From an uncultured Eubacteriales bacterium (GTDB taxonomy: Bacteria > Bacillota > Clostridia > Christensenellales > CAG-138): a stretch of 64,000 bases of DNA. Shown in pieces: positions 16,223 through 23,641 of the stretch. The notes below the pieces were generated by a model. The model ran no database searches and was not told the origin of the DNA. It worked only from the letters and a program-made list of their open reading frames with translations. The stretch is taken from contig ONNZ01000001.1 in the NCBI GenBank assembly GCA_900319345.1, positions 128,739 to 192,738 on the forward strand, given 5' to 3'. Within the stretch, counting starts at the first letter, position 1. Every line of letters begins with the position of its first letter. The position numbers and the translations under genes were made by a program.

Positions 16223-16855
16223 CTAAAAAATCTGCCCCGGCAGCTTCAGCTTCGCCTTGGGCGGGAACAGGGCGTCGAAGGCTTCGAAGGCCTGGGGCTC
16301 CCTATCGGCCGCGTAGTACCCCTCCGGCGGGGCGTAGACGCCGGTGACGCCGGAAAGGTACCCGGGGACCAGCTCCCGGCACAGGAAGAAGGAATCATCC
16401 GCCCCCTCGGGCAGGCCGTGGTAGCGGATGCCGAACTCCCGGGCGTAGGTGAATCCGGACTTACCGTAAAAGAGGATGTTCCCCTCGAAGCACAGGGCTC
16501 CGCAGCCCAGGGCCGCCGCCTGGTCCAGGGAATAGTCCAGCAGCATCTTCCCGTACCCCTGGCGCTTCAGGTCGTTGGCGATGCAGATGGGCCCCATGGT
16601 CATGATGGGGATGCGCCGCCCGTCGTCGGCCTCTATATGGGCCCGCATGAACATGTTCTGCCCGACGATCCGCCCGTCCTGCTCCATGACCAGGTCCAGC
16701 TCCGGCACGAAGGCCGGGTCCTCCCGAAGCCGGTGGATCACGAAATGCTCCTGGCACCCGGGCCGGTACACGTTCCAGAAGGACTCCCGCACCAGGTTTT
16801 CTACGACGAAATAGTCCTCCGGCTTCTCCCGGCGGATCACCACATTATCCTTCAT
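16223..16855 (-). CDS. GNAT family N-acetyltransferase
   Basis: A 210-residue acetyltransferase. The acetyl-CoA binding stretch is GPICIANDLKRQGYGKMLLDYSL (about residues 91-113), followed by AAALGCGALCFEGNILFYGKSGF. It resembles the clostridial N-acetyltransferases similar to YhbS. The acceptor is unknown. The start ATG overlaps the stop of the tetR gene by 4 bases (ATGA), so it is translationally coupled to and controlled by that regulator. That makes a role in acetylating a small toxic molecule sensed by TetR likely, but this is inferred. Confidence 0.88.
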   Translation of the reverse strand: MKDNVVIRREKPEDYFVVENLVRESFWNVYRPGCQEHFVIHRLREDPAFVPELDLVMEQDGRIVGQNMFMRAHIEADDGRRIPIMTMGPICIANDLKRQGYGKMLLDYSLDQAAALGCGALCFEGNILFYGKSGFTYAREFGIRYHGLPEGADDSFFLCRELVPGYLSGVTGVYAPPEGYYAADREPQAFEAFDALFPPKAKLKLPGQIF

Positions 16856-17454
16856 TTCCCCTTTCCTTCCATTTCCTTTTGAATACGATCCAGATGCTCG
16901 TCCAGCAGCGATGTCACCGCGCCCTTATCCTCCGCCCCGTCGTAGACGCTGTACAGGAGGAACATGGGCCCGTAGAAGGTGGCCGCCCGGCGCTCCGGGT
17001 CGCTGAGCCCCCGGGCCCGGAACAGGTCCGCCACGTACCCCAACGGCCCGGCGGCCAGATACTGCTGGTAGAGCCGGCCCATCTCGGGGTCCTGATACTG
17101 CTCCAGGGTCAGCATCCGGCGGAAGGGGGCGGCGAAAGGGTCCTCCGTCCAGTACCGGAACATGGTCTTGCTGAAGGCCACCACGTCCGCCACCGCAGCT
17201 GCCTCATAGGCGGGGCCGTCCGCTTCCGGGGCCCCCTCGGGCAGGTCGTGGGCCCGGGCCTGCTCCCCGTCCCGCTGCTCCATGCGCGCGAGGATGGCGT
17301 CGAAGATGGCCCGCTTGCTGGCAAAATGCCGGTACAGGGCCCCCTTGGTGATGCCCAGCGCCCCGGCGATGTCGCTGACGGAGGTGGCCCCGTACCCCTT
17401 CCGGGCGAACAGATCCAGGCTGGTCAGTAAGATTTTCTCTCCCGTGTCGCTCAT
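16852..17454 (-). CDS. TetR/AcrR-family repressor
   Basis: A 200-residue TetR-family protein. Residues 4-55 form the HTH domain (ILLTSLDLFARKGYGATSVS, GALGITKGALYRHFASKRAIFDAIL); the rest is the all-helical ligand/dimerisation domain. ATG 17454 is chosen because the HTH begins right after it and GTGAGGGACGG is a fair ribosome binding site; the longer frame to 17520 would run through the promoter. It is transcribed from a promoter whose spacer is exactly occupied by a palindromic operator, with a second copy just downstream, so autorepression is nearly certain. It controls the coupled GNAT gene. The inducer is unknown. Confidence 0.92.
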   Translation of the reverse strand: MSDTGEKILLTSLDLFARKGYGATSVSDIAGALGITKGALYRHFASKRAIFDAILARMEQRDGEQARAHDLPEGAPEADGPAYEAAAVADVVAFSKTMFRYWTEDPFAAPFRRMLTLEQYQDPEMGRLYQQYLAAGPLGYVADLFRARGLSDPERRAATFYGPMFLLYSVYDGAEDKGAVTSLLDEHLDRIQKEMEGKGK

Positions 17455-17472
17455 CCGTCCCTCACAAAAAAA

Positions 17473-17520
17473 TAAACGATCGTTTACCATGAGTATAGTA
17501 AACGATCGTTTACTTGTCAA
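17473..17520 (-). promoter_or_regulatory. tetR promoter with two palindromic operators
   Basis: Minus strand: TTGACA (17515-17520), exactly 17 bases of spacer, TATACT (17492-17497). The spacer is filled by the perfect palindrome GTAAACGATCGTTTAC (17498-17513). A second copy, TAAACGATCGTTTA (17473-17486), covers the expected transcription start. The centres are 26 bp apart. Consensus-grade promoter with ideally placed TetR sites: repressor binding must exclude polymerase. Confidence 0.92.
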
Positions 17521-17566
17521 GCCTTTTCAATCATTTCCGCCGCGCCAGAGCAAACGGAGAGGGGCT

Positions 17567-17968
17567 TTACAGCTCCACCGTCTCCGGGGGCGCGGCGAAG
17601 GAGGCGAAGGTGGCCTGGGCCTCGGCGAAGTAGAGGACCTGGGTGTTGCCGTCGTCGGGGTCGTACATCCGCTTCAGATTCGGGTATTTGTCCAGCATGG
17701 CCACCTTGACCTCCCGCCGATCGTCGTTCAGGAGCTTCCCCGCCACCCGGACCCACTGGCCCTGGTGAAAGGCGCAGACCTCCGCCCGGGGGTTGGCGGC
17801 GAGCTGCTTCGAGACGGGCTTCACCTTTCCGGTCTGGATGTACAGCTTCCCCTCGTAGACCAAAGCCGTGCCGAAGGGCCGCACCCGGGGCTGGTCCCCC
17901 TCCGCGGTGGCCAGGTAGTAGACCTGGGCCTGGTCCAAAAATGCGCACACGCGTTCTGCAGCGTTCAT
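17567..17968 (-). CDS. Pyridoxamine 5'-phosphate oxidase-like flavin-fold protein
   Basis: A 133-residue split-barrel protein of the PNPOx-like family. The pattern YYLATAEGDQPRVRPFGTALVYEGKLYIQTGKVKPVSKQLAANPRAEVC is typical: short strands, then a flavin-phosphate contact region with T..K..S. In clostridia such proteins bind FMN or F420-like cofactors and reduce unknown substrates; true PdxH activity is unlikely at this length. ATG 17968 follows ACAAGGAGGAAACGGAT; the longer frame runs into the divergent promoter. Divergent from the phosphodiesterase gene. Confidence 0.85.
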   Translation of the reverse strand: MNAAERVCAFLDQAQVYYLATAEGDQPRVRPFGTALVYEGKLYIQTGKVKPVSKQLAANPRAEVCAFHQGQWVRVAGKLLNDDRREVKVAMLDKYPNLKRMYDPDDGNTQVLYFAEAQATFASFAAPPETVEL

Positions 17969-18021
17969 ATCCGTTTCCTCCTTGTGTTCTTTCCCTTTCA
18001 GAATAAATATGCGGACCGGAA

Positions 18022-18050
18022 TTGTCAAGCGGGACAACCTCTGGTATACT
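18022..18050 (+). promoter_or_regulatory. Promoter of the phosphodiesterase gene
   Basis: TTGTCA (18022-18027), 17-base spacer, TATACT (18045-18050) with TGG before it. The leader of about 25 bases holds the AAGGAGA ribosome binding site. Confidence 0.75.
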
Positions 18051-18080
18051 CATTCTATCAACCCACAAGGAGAACGGCTT

Positions 18081-18623
18081 ATGAAATGGCTCATCGCGTC
18101 GGACCTGCACGGGTCGGCCTACTACTGTCGGGCGCTGCTGGACGCCTTCGACCGGGAGGGGGCGGACCGGCTCCTGCTTTTGGGGGACCTCCTCTACCAC
18201 GGGCCCCGGAATGATCTCCCCAAGGAGTACGACCCGAAGGCGGTGACGGCGCTGCTGAACGGGCGGCAGGGGGACATCCTGGCCGTCCGGGGGAACTGCG
18301 ACGCGGATATCGACCAAGTTGTGCTCCAATTCCCCATCTGGGCGGACTACGCCCTGCTGGCCGAAGGGAAGCGGCTGATCTTCGTGACCCACGGCCACCT
18401 CTTCAACCTGGACCATCTCCCGCCCCTCCACCAAGGGGACGTCCTGCTCCACGGCCACACCCACGTGCCCGCCTGCGAGGAACGGGACGGCGTCACCTAC
18501 CTGAATCCCGGCTCCCTGTCCATGCCCAAGGAAAACTCCCCCCATGGCTACATGACCCTGGAGAATGGCGTCTTTCTCTGGAAGACCCTGGACGGGGAGA
18601 CGTATAGGGAGTTTAGGCTTTGA
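18081..18623 (+). CDS. yfcE: YfcE-type metallophosphodiesterase
   Basis: A 180-residue calcineurin-like phosphoesterase of the YfcE/MJ0936 group, at the family's normal length. All metal motifs can be read: SDLHG (residues 7-11), GDLLYHGPRN, GNCDADID, THGHLFNL and HGHTHVP. It should hydrolyse phosphodiesters with two metal ions in the cytoplasm; the physiological substrate is not established for the family. The start is fixed by AAGGAGAACGGCTT and by the SDLH motif at the N-terminus. It has its own promoter and ends next to a repeat element. Confidence 0.9.
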   Translation: MKWLIASDLHGSAYYCRALLDAFDREGADRLLLLGDLLYHGPRNDLPKEYDPKAVTALLNGRQGDILAVRGNCDADIDQVVLQFPIWADYALLAEGKRLIFVTHGHLFNLDHLPPLHQGDVLLHGHTHVPACEERDGVTYLNPGSLSMPKENSPHGYMTLENGVFLWKTLDGETYREFRL

Positions 18624-18628
18624 TTTTT

Positions 18629-18775
18629 GCGACTTTTTCTCTTCAGGTGAAGAGAAAAAGTCGCCCAAAAAGAGAAGCGCAGGAAGAATAATACCTTTCC
18701 GCGCTTTTTTTGTTATCCCAATTAAGTTTCTCTTTTTCCGCCGCTTTTTCTCTTTGTCTAAAGAGAAAAAGCGGC
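18629..18775. repeat. Dispersed AT-rich hairpin element, two hairpins
   Basis: Two long hairpins: 18629-18664 with ends GCGAC/GTCGC and 18740-18775 with ends GCCGC/GCGGC. Both have the same CTTTTTCTCTT core pairing with AAGAGAAAAAG. The middle part has lost the AAGGGAAGTA repeat of the full copy. Located between convergent genes, abutting the stop codon of the P-type ATPase; probably a bidirectional terminator. Confidence 0.85.
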
Positions 18776-18780
18776 ATTGC

Positions 18781-20667
18781 TTATCCTTTCCTCACGACCA
18801 AACACCGGATGGCGTTCAGCACCGCCAGGACCATGACGCCCACGTCGGCGCCGATGGCCAGCCACATGTTCGCCAGGCCCAGGGCACTGAGAACGAGACA
18901 GACCGCCTTGACGCCCAGGGCGAACCAGATATTTTCCTTCACGATCCGGAGGCACTTGCGGGCGATGCCCATGGCCTGGGCGATCTTCAGCGGGTCGTCG
19001 TCCATGAGCACCACGTCCGCCGCCTCGATGGCCGCGTCGGACCCAAGAGCGCCCATGGCGATGCCGATGTCCGCCCGCGCCAGGACCGGCGCGTCGTTGA
19101 TCCCGTCGCCCACGAAGGCCAGGCCCTTGCCGTCAGCCAGCAGGGATTCCACTGCCGCCACCTTGTCCTGGGGCAGCAGCTCCGCCTTGAAATCGGTGAT
19201 TCCCACCTCGTTGGCTACCTGCTCCGCCACGGCCTTGCGGTCGCCGGTGAGCATGACGGTCCGTTTGACGCCCATCCGCTTCAGGGCGGCCATGGCCTCC
19301 CGGGCGTGGTCCTTCAGCTGGTCCCGGATGACGATGTGCCCGGCGTATTCCCCGTCCACGGCCACGTGCAGGATGGTCCCCACGTGGTGGCAGGGCACGG
19401 ATTCCACGCCCAGCCGGTTCATGAGCCGTTCGTTGCCCACGGCCACCGGGCGCCCGTCCACCTTGGCCACGATGCCATGGCCGCTGATCTCCTCCACGTC
19501 CGTGACCCGGGTCCTGTCCAGGGGCTTACCGTGGGCCCGCTGCAGGCTCAGGCTGATGGGGTGGGAGGAGGGGCACTCGGCGTGGGCCGCCAGTTCCAGG
19601 AGCTTCTCCTCCGTGAGGGGGCTGTGATGGACGGCGGTGACCTCGAAGTTCCCCTTGGTGATGGTGCCGGTCTTGTCGAAGGCCACGGTGGTGACCCCGG
19701 CCAGGGTCTCCAGATAGTTGGAGCCCTTGATGAGGATGCCCCGGCTGCTGGCGCCGCCCAAGCCCGCAAAGAAGCTCAAGGGCACGCTGATGACCACGGC
19801 GCAGGGGCAGGAGATGACCAGAAAGGTGCAGGCCCTGAGGAGCCAGTCCCGCCAGACGCCGGTCATGTCTGCGCCGGTCAGGAGCAGGAACAGGGGCGGC
19901 AGCACGGCGAGAGCCAAAGCCGAATAGCACACGATGGGCGTATAGACGCGAGCGAACTTGGAGATGAAGGTCTCGGACTTGGATTTCCGGGCGGCGGCGT
20001 TCTCCACCAGGTCCAGTATCTTGGACGCGGTGGACTCCTCAAAGGCGGCGGTGGTCCGCACCTTCAGCACGCCGGACAGGTTGATGGAGCCGGAAAGGAT
20101 CGTGTCGTCCACACTTACGCCGCTGGGCCGGCTCTCGCCGGTGAGGGCGGCGGTGTCCAGGGCGGAGCTCCCCTCCACCACCACGCCGTCGATGGGAACC
20201 CGTTCCCCTGGCTGGATCACGATGAGGGAGCCCACGTCCACATCGTCCGGGTCCACCCTCTCCAGGGACCCGTCGTCAGCTTCGATGTTGGCGTAGTCCG
20301 GCCGGATGTCCATGAGGGCGCTGATGCTGCGGCGGCTCTTGCCCACGGCCACGCTCTGAAAGAGCTCGCCCACCTGGTAGAGGAGCATGACCGCCACGCC
20401 CTCCCCGTATTCGCCCAGGGCGATGGCGCCCAGGGTGGCCACGGTCATGAGGAAGCACTCGTCGAAGACCTTTTTGTTCTTCACGCCCAAGGCCGCCTTG
20501 CGCAGGATGTCCCAGCCCACGGTCAGGTACGGCACCAGGAACAGGCAGAACACCGCCCACTTGGGCAGGTCGGCCTTCACGATGCCCTCGGAGATGAGGT
20601 ACACGGGCACGAAGAGCACCGCCGCTATGATGATCCGTATCAGCAGCTTTTTTTGTTTACTGTTCAT
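18781..20667 (-). CDS. Zn/Cd-type P1B heavy-metal ATPase without N-terminal HMA domain
   Basis: A 628-residue P-type metal ATPase. Seen: the TGES phosphatase motif, the CPC transmembrane motif (SCPCAVVISVP, about residue 289), the phosphorylation motif DKTGTITKG (about residue 329), GDGINDAP and, in the last helix, DVG (GADVGVMVLAVLNAIR). CPC with DxG is the P1B-2 (Zn2+/Cd2+/Pb2+) signature. Most CadA/ZntA proteins begin with an HMA domain; here that domain is the separate upstream gene. Both reading frames are the same, split by a single TAA and a repeat hairpin. ATG 20667 is chosen with AGAGAAG as weak ribosome binding site. Controlled by the adjacent ArsR. Confidence 0.92.
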   Translation of the reverse strand: MNSKQKKLLIRIIIAAVLFVPVYLISEGIVKADLPKWAVFCLFLVPYLTVGWDILRKAALGVKNKKVFDECFLMTVATLGAIALGEYGEGVAVMLLYQVGELFQSVAVGKSRRSISALMDIRPDYANIEADDGSLERVDPDDVDVGSLIVIQPGERVPIDGVVVEGSSALDTAALTGESRPSGVSVDDTILSGSINLSGVLKVRTTAAFEESTASKILDLVENAAARKSKSETFISKFARVYTPIVCYSALALAVLPPLFLLLTGADMTGVWRDWLLRACTFLVISCPCAVVISVPLSFFAGLGGASSRGILIKGSNYLETLAGVTTVAFDKTGTITKGNFEVTAVHHSPLTEEKLLELAAHAECPSSHPISLSLQRAHGKPLDRTRVTDVEEISGHGIVAKVDGRPVAVGNERLMNRLGVESVPCHHVGTILHVAVDGEYAGHIVIRDQLKDHAREAMAALKRMGVKRTVMLTGDRKAVAEQVANEVGITDFKAELLPQDKVAAVESLLADGKGLAFVGDGINDAPVLARADIGIAMGALGSDAAIEAADVVLMDDDPLKIAQAMGIARKCLRIVKENIWFALGVKAVCLVLSALGLANMWLAIGADVGVMVLAVLNAIRCLVVRKG

Positions 20668-20683
20668 GTGCTTCTCTTTTTGC

Positions 20684-20719
20684 GCCGCTTTTTCCTCTTC
20701 ACTGAAGAGAAAAAGCGGC
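20684..20719. repeat. Dispersed AT-rich hairpin inside the metal operon
   Basis: A single hairpin with ends GCCGC/GCGGC and the CTTTTTCCTCTTC core, the same family as the intergenic elements. It sits between the HMA and ATPase genes of one operon, 15 bases upstream of the ATPase ATG. It is open in the ATPase frame. Confidence 0.85.
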
Positions 20720-20730
20720 AAAAACAAAGC

Positions 20731-20949
20731 TTACAGGTAGATCTCGCAATCCGGCTCGGCCTTCTTGCAGTTCGCCAGCACGTCGGCCATGACGGCGGCC
20801 TCGTCGGCGCCCTCCTCGAAGGTCACCTTCATCTTCAGGGTCATAAAGCTCACCACCGCGTCCTGTACGCCGGGGGTCGCCTTGGCGGCCTCCTCCATGA
20901 GGTTGGCGCAGTTGGCGCAGTCCACGTCGATCTTATAGGTCTTTTTCAT
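20731..20949 (-). CDS. Stand-alone heavy-metal-associated (HMA) domain
   Basis: A 72-residue HMA domain. The metal loop is DCANC (residues 9-13, cysteines 10 and 13), the pattern of Zn/Cd ATPase N-terminal domains, not the GMxCxxC of copper chaperones. Strand order YKIDVDCANC, VQDAVVSFMTLKMKVTFEE and ADVLANCKKAEPDCEIYL fits the ferredoxin-like fold, with an extra C-terminal CKKAEPDC pair. It probably feeds zinc or cadmium to the downstream ATPase and is the detached N-terminal domain of that protein. The ATG overlaps the arsR stop by 4 bases. Confidence 0.9.
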   Translation of the reverse strand: MKKTYKIDVDCANCANLMEEAAKATPGVQDAVVSFMTLKMKVTFEEGADEAAVMADVLANCKKAEPDCEIYL

Positions 20950-21329
20950 GCTCTTTTCCTCTCATGCTTTTCTTCGATATGCTCCATGCCCTGACCGATG
21001 ACGGTGCGGACGTGGTCGTCGTCCAAAGAGTAGAAGACGGTCTTCCCGTCCCGGCGGCTGCGGACCAGCCGGGCCTGCTTCAGGATGCGCAGCTGGTGGG
21101 AGATGGCGGACTGGGTCATGTTGAGGAGCGCCGCGATGTCGCATACGCACATCTCCGACTCGAAGAGCACGTACAAGATGCGGATACGGGTGGTGTCCCC
21201 GAACACCTTAAAGAGCTCCGCCAGATCGTACAGCCGCTCCTCGTCGGGCATCTCCGGCGCCACCTTCTCCAGTATCTCCGGGTGCGTGCACACCTCCGCG
21301 CATACCTCCGCGTGATCCCTCTTCGCCAT
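20946..21329 (-). CDS. ArsR/SmtB-family metal-sensing repressor
   Basis: A 127-residue ArsR/SmtB repressor. The recognition helix is MTQSAISHQLRILKQ and the CadC-type alpha-3 motif is MCVCDIA, with two N-terminal cysteines (CAEVC) as in CadC. The SmtB alpha-5 zinc site is complete: D-x-H, ten residues, H-x-x-E (DDHVRTVIGQGMEHIEE). So both the Cd/Pb and the Zn sites are present. It should release DNA upon metal binding and derepress itself, the HMA protein and the ATPase. Its 12-2-12 operator lies just upstream. GGAAGCGGGGAC is the ribosome binding site. Confidence 0.95.
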   Translation of the reverse strand: MAKRDHAEVCAEVCTHPEILEKVAPEMPDEERLYDLAELFKVFGDTTRIRILYVLFESEMCVCDIAALLNMTQSAISHQLRILKQARLVRSRRDGKTVFYSLDDDHVRTVIGQGMEHIEEKHERKRA

Positions 21330-21348
21330 GTCCCCGCTTCCTTTCTAA

Positions 21349-21403
21349 AACATATGAACATCTGTTCATATGTTAGTATAAACCTGCCGGCCGGATTTGT
21401 CAA
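21349..21403 (-). promoter_or_regulatory. arsR promoter with 12-2-12 operator
   Basis: Minus strand: TTGACA (21398-21403), 17-base spacer, TATACT (21375-21380). Adjoining the -10 on its downstream side is the perfect inverted repeat AACATATGAACA / TGTTCATATGTT (21349-21360 and 21363-21374), separated by 2 bases: the classical SmtB/ArsR 12-2-12 operator, covering the start site. Confidence 0.93.
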
Positions 21404-21431
21404 CAAAAAAAGACGCGGTTTTGCCGCGCCT
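21404..21431 (-). terminator. Intrinsic terminator of the E2-fold gene
   Basis: Minus-strand stem GGCGCGG / CCGCGTC (one G-T pair) with loop CAAAA is followed by a run of seven T. It lies just downstream of the stop codon at 21445 and abuts the arsR promoter. Confidence 0.8.
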
Positions 21432-21444
21432 TTGAAAAGATGCT

Positions 21445-22338
21445 TTATGCCTTCTTCGGCTTGGGCTCGTGGTACTCCATGCCCTCGTCGAAGCGGACGG
21501 AGACCGGGGGCTCCTCCAGCAGCTCCGGGTGATCGAGATACCGGCGCATGTCGGCGAAGAACCGGGCGTAGTGGGCGCCGGAGCAGACCCGCTCGTCGGC
21601 GGTGATGCCGATGGGCAAAAACCGCTTCAGGCGAAGGGTCCCGTTCTCCTCCACGGCCACCCGTTCCGAGGTGCCCATGCCGAAAAACAGCCCCACGTTG
21701 CCGAAGTTGTAGATGTGGTGGTTCACCTCGTGGAGGCCGATGGAGGCGGTGTTGGTGATGTACATGCCCACATGGAAGGGCAGCTCCTCGATGAGGAACT
21801 TGGGGCAGATGCCGTACCGGTCCAGGAACTTCACCAGCCCCACGATCACCGTGGCCAGGCCCGGCACCGCGAACACGAAGGCCAGGAGCCTGTCGATGAA
21901 CCCGGGGCCTTGCTCCTGCTCCCCCCGGGCGGCGCTGACGGCGGCGTCCATCCTGTCCCGCACGTCGTAGATGGTGTCGGTGAGGTCGAACTTGATCTTC
22001 ACCACCGCCTCCCCGGCGTCGGGCTGGTGGGGCACTCGCAGGATGGTGAAGGCTGCCGAGCAGTTGTTCCGGGCGAAGAGCTGCTTGTTCATGATAAAGC
22101 GGTTCATCTCCGGGTTGCTGCTGACCGCCCGCACGTAGGCCGCCACGATGATCTGCATGTGGCTGATCCGCTGCCCCTTCTGGGCCTGCTCCCGGATATA
22201 GGCGGACATACGCTCCATATCCGCCCGGTGCTTCAAAAACACCTGGGCGTCGCTGCGCTCGGGCATAATGTAGGGGGTGATCTTCATGATGGGATCGATC
22301 TTGTCGATCCGGCGTCCGTCGGGCCGTCTTCCGAACAT
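21445..22338 (-). CDS. E2/CAT-fold acyltransferase-like protein lacking catalytic His and Asp
   Basis: A 297-residue paralogue of the protein at 14840-15730. Both share RRDGRR/RRPDGRR near the N-terminus, a PYIMPERSDAQ-type strand, a membrane-like central segment (LLAFVFAVPGLATVIVGLVKFL) before KFL, and HPE(M/L)LE near the C-terminus. The catalytic HxxxDG of E2/CAT enzymes reads ERVCSG, so His is Glu and Asp is Ser; classical acyl transfer is not expected. There is no lipoyl domain and no E1 or E3 gene nearby. ATG 22338 is preceded by a weak AGAGAGGT. It has its own promoter and may be involved in lipid or peptide acylation in an unusual way (inference). Confidence 0.8.
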   Translation of the reverse strand: MFGRRPDGRRIDKIDPIMKITPYIMPERSDAQVFLKHRADMERMSAYIREQAQKGQRISHMQIIVAAYVRAVSSNPEMNRFIMNKQLFARNNCSAAFTILRVPHQPDAGEAVVKIKFDLTDTIYDVRDRMDAAVSAARGEQEQGPGFIDRLLAFVFAVPGLATVIVGLVKFLDRYGICPKFLIEELPFHVGMYITNTASIGLHEVNHHIYNFGNVGLFFGMGTSERVAVEENGTLRLKRFLPIGITADERVCSGAHYARFFADMRRYLDHPELLEEPPVSVRFDEGMEYHEPKPKKA

Positions 22339-22383
22339 AGGGGACCTCTCTTCCGCGGCTGTTCGCCGATACAATGATGGCAC

Positions 22384-22421
22384 AGTATATCACGCTCCGC
22401 CGCAAAGTGCAACGGAGCGTG
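22384..22421 (-). promoter_or_regulatory. Promoter with overlapping palindrome, E2-fold gene
   Basis: Minus strand: TTGCAC (22407-22412), 17-base spacer, TATACT (22384-22389). A 9-bp inverted repeat CACGCTCCG / CGGAGCGTG (22391-22399 and 22413-22421, 13 bases apart) brackets the spacer and -35. It may be an operator or the terminator hairpin of the upstream DUF975 gene; no T-run follows it. Confidence 0.55.
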
Positions 22422-22450
22422 AAAAGATGTTTTATCCCGTTGTGGGCAGC

Positions 22451-23218
22451 TTACGCCACGGTCCCAGCGGCGAGACGGGCCTCGTAGTCGGCCCGGACGG
22501 CCTTGTAGAGCTCCGCGTCGGTGGCCTGGATGTAGGGTCCCACGTAGAAGAGGTGCAGGATGCCGAAGGTCAAAGCGGACAGGATGATCCAGCCCAGGAA
22601 GGACAGGTCCAGCACGAAGGCGTCCCCCTTGTGGCCCTTCATCATCTGGCGGGACAGGGTGATGGCCTGGGTGCCGGAAAGCTCCGGGTGCTCCTTCAGG
22701 ATATAGGGTACCATGCGATAGGCATAGGCTTTGACGATGCCGGGGATGATGAACAGCATGGTCCACAGGGCGAGGAACAGGTTCTTCAGGAACATGACCA
22801 GCACCACGTTCCCCCAGTCGCCCCTAAAGCCCGCGCCCAGCTCATTGAGCTCCGCCGGGCCCCGGCTGTTCTGCAGGAAGAACCGGTAGCAGCCCACGAT
22901 GAGGGGGTTGAACACCAGGATGGACAGCAGGAACCCCACCAGCCCCAGACCGCCCAGGGAGATTTTGATCTTGCTGCTCGGCAAGGCGGAGAGCTTCTCC
23001 ATGCCCTCCACCAGCCGGCCCAGGTTATCGTCCTCCGCCAGGAGCGCCATAGCCTTCTGCTGCTCCGTGGTCAAGTCGGCCGTTTCGTTCTTGCGCACGC
23101 TGCTGCCCGCGCCGCCGCCGATGAGCAGCGCCAAAATGAACGCCACCAGCACGCATCTCCAATAATTCGCCTTGAAGGCGGCCTTGGCCCGCTCCTTCAG
23201 CTCTCTTCTCGTCCACAT
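22451..23218 (-). CDS. DUF975 family membrane protein
   Basis: A 255-residue integral membrane protein of the DUF975 family, recognised by the N-terminus MWTRRELKERAKAAFKANYWRCVLVAFILALL, with a G-x-G-x-G spot just after, and by the C-terminal cluster of four or more hydrophobic helices. The family is common in Firmicutes and its function is unknown; its gene is often in cell-envelope contexts. ATG 23218 is chosen because AGGAGGGAAAACC precedes it and the family start lies there. Probably last gene of the run from pepT or an independent unit, since 68 bases separate it from the preceding small gene. Confidence 0.85.
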   Translation of the reverse strand: MWTRRELKERAKAAFKANYWRCVLVAFILALLIGGGAGSSVRKNETADLTTEQQKAMALLAEDDNLGRLVEGMEKLSALPSSKIKISLGGLGLVGFLLSILVFNPLIVGCYRFFLQNSRGPAELNELGAGFRGDWGNVVLVMFLKNLFLALWTMLFIIPGIVKAYAYRMVPYILKEHPELSGTQAITLSRQMMKGHKGDAFVLDLSFLGWIILSALTFGILHLFYVGPYIQATDAELYKAVRADYEARLAAGTVA

Positions 23219-23286
23219 ACGGTTTTCCCTCCTGTATCCTGAAAATTTACCAAAATATACACCCCGGATCTGCAAAAGTCAAGGGT

Positions 23287-23625
23287 TCAGCCACGCCTCG
23301 CCGCCCGGAGAGGCCGATCCCAGCGGACCTCACCGCCTGCGGCCGCGGCCAGAGCGTCGATCTCCCCCGGCAGGCCCTGGAGGAGCTTTTCCTCCCGCTT
23401 TTTGGACCGGCGGCCCGGTCCGTCGAAGAGGACGGCGCTGTAATAGGCGTCGTAGGACACGGCGAAGTCCTCCTCGTCTTCATGGGGGAAGAAGGTGACC
23501 GCCGCCTCGTAGCGGATATGGCCCGCCTCAGAGTCCGCGATGAGCATGACCAGGGCGCCCCGGCGCAAAACGCCGTTGGCCGTCAGGTCCGCCTCGAAAT
23601 ACTGTTCATATACGTTGACGGTCAT
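23287..23625 (-). CDS. Conserved hypothetical small protein
   Basis: A 112-residue soluble protein (MTVNVYEQYFEADLTANGVLRR) with short alternating strands (GALVMLIADSEAGHIRYEAAVTFFP, AVSYDAYYSAVLFDG) and a basic tail. No signal peptide, membrane segment or recognisable motif. A good ribosome binding site (ATAGGAGGCGACT) and 16-base spacing after pepT support that it is real. I do not recognise the family. Confidence 0.6.
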   Translation of the reverse strand: MTVNVYEQYFEADLTANGVLRRGALVMLIADSEAGHIRYEAAVTFFPHEDEEDFAVSYDAYYSAVLFDGPGRRSKKREEKLLQGLPGEIDALAAAAGGEVRWDRPLRAARRG

Positions 23626-23641
23626 AGTCGCCTCCTATATC

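Noticed and set aside
18565..20994. 809-codon plus-strand frame antisense to the P-type ATPase
   Set aside because: Composition is that of a shadow frame; the minus strand carries all ATPase motifs.
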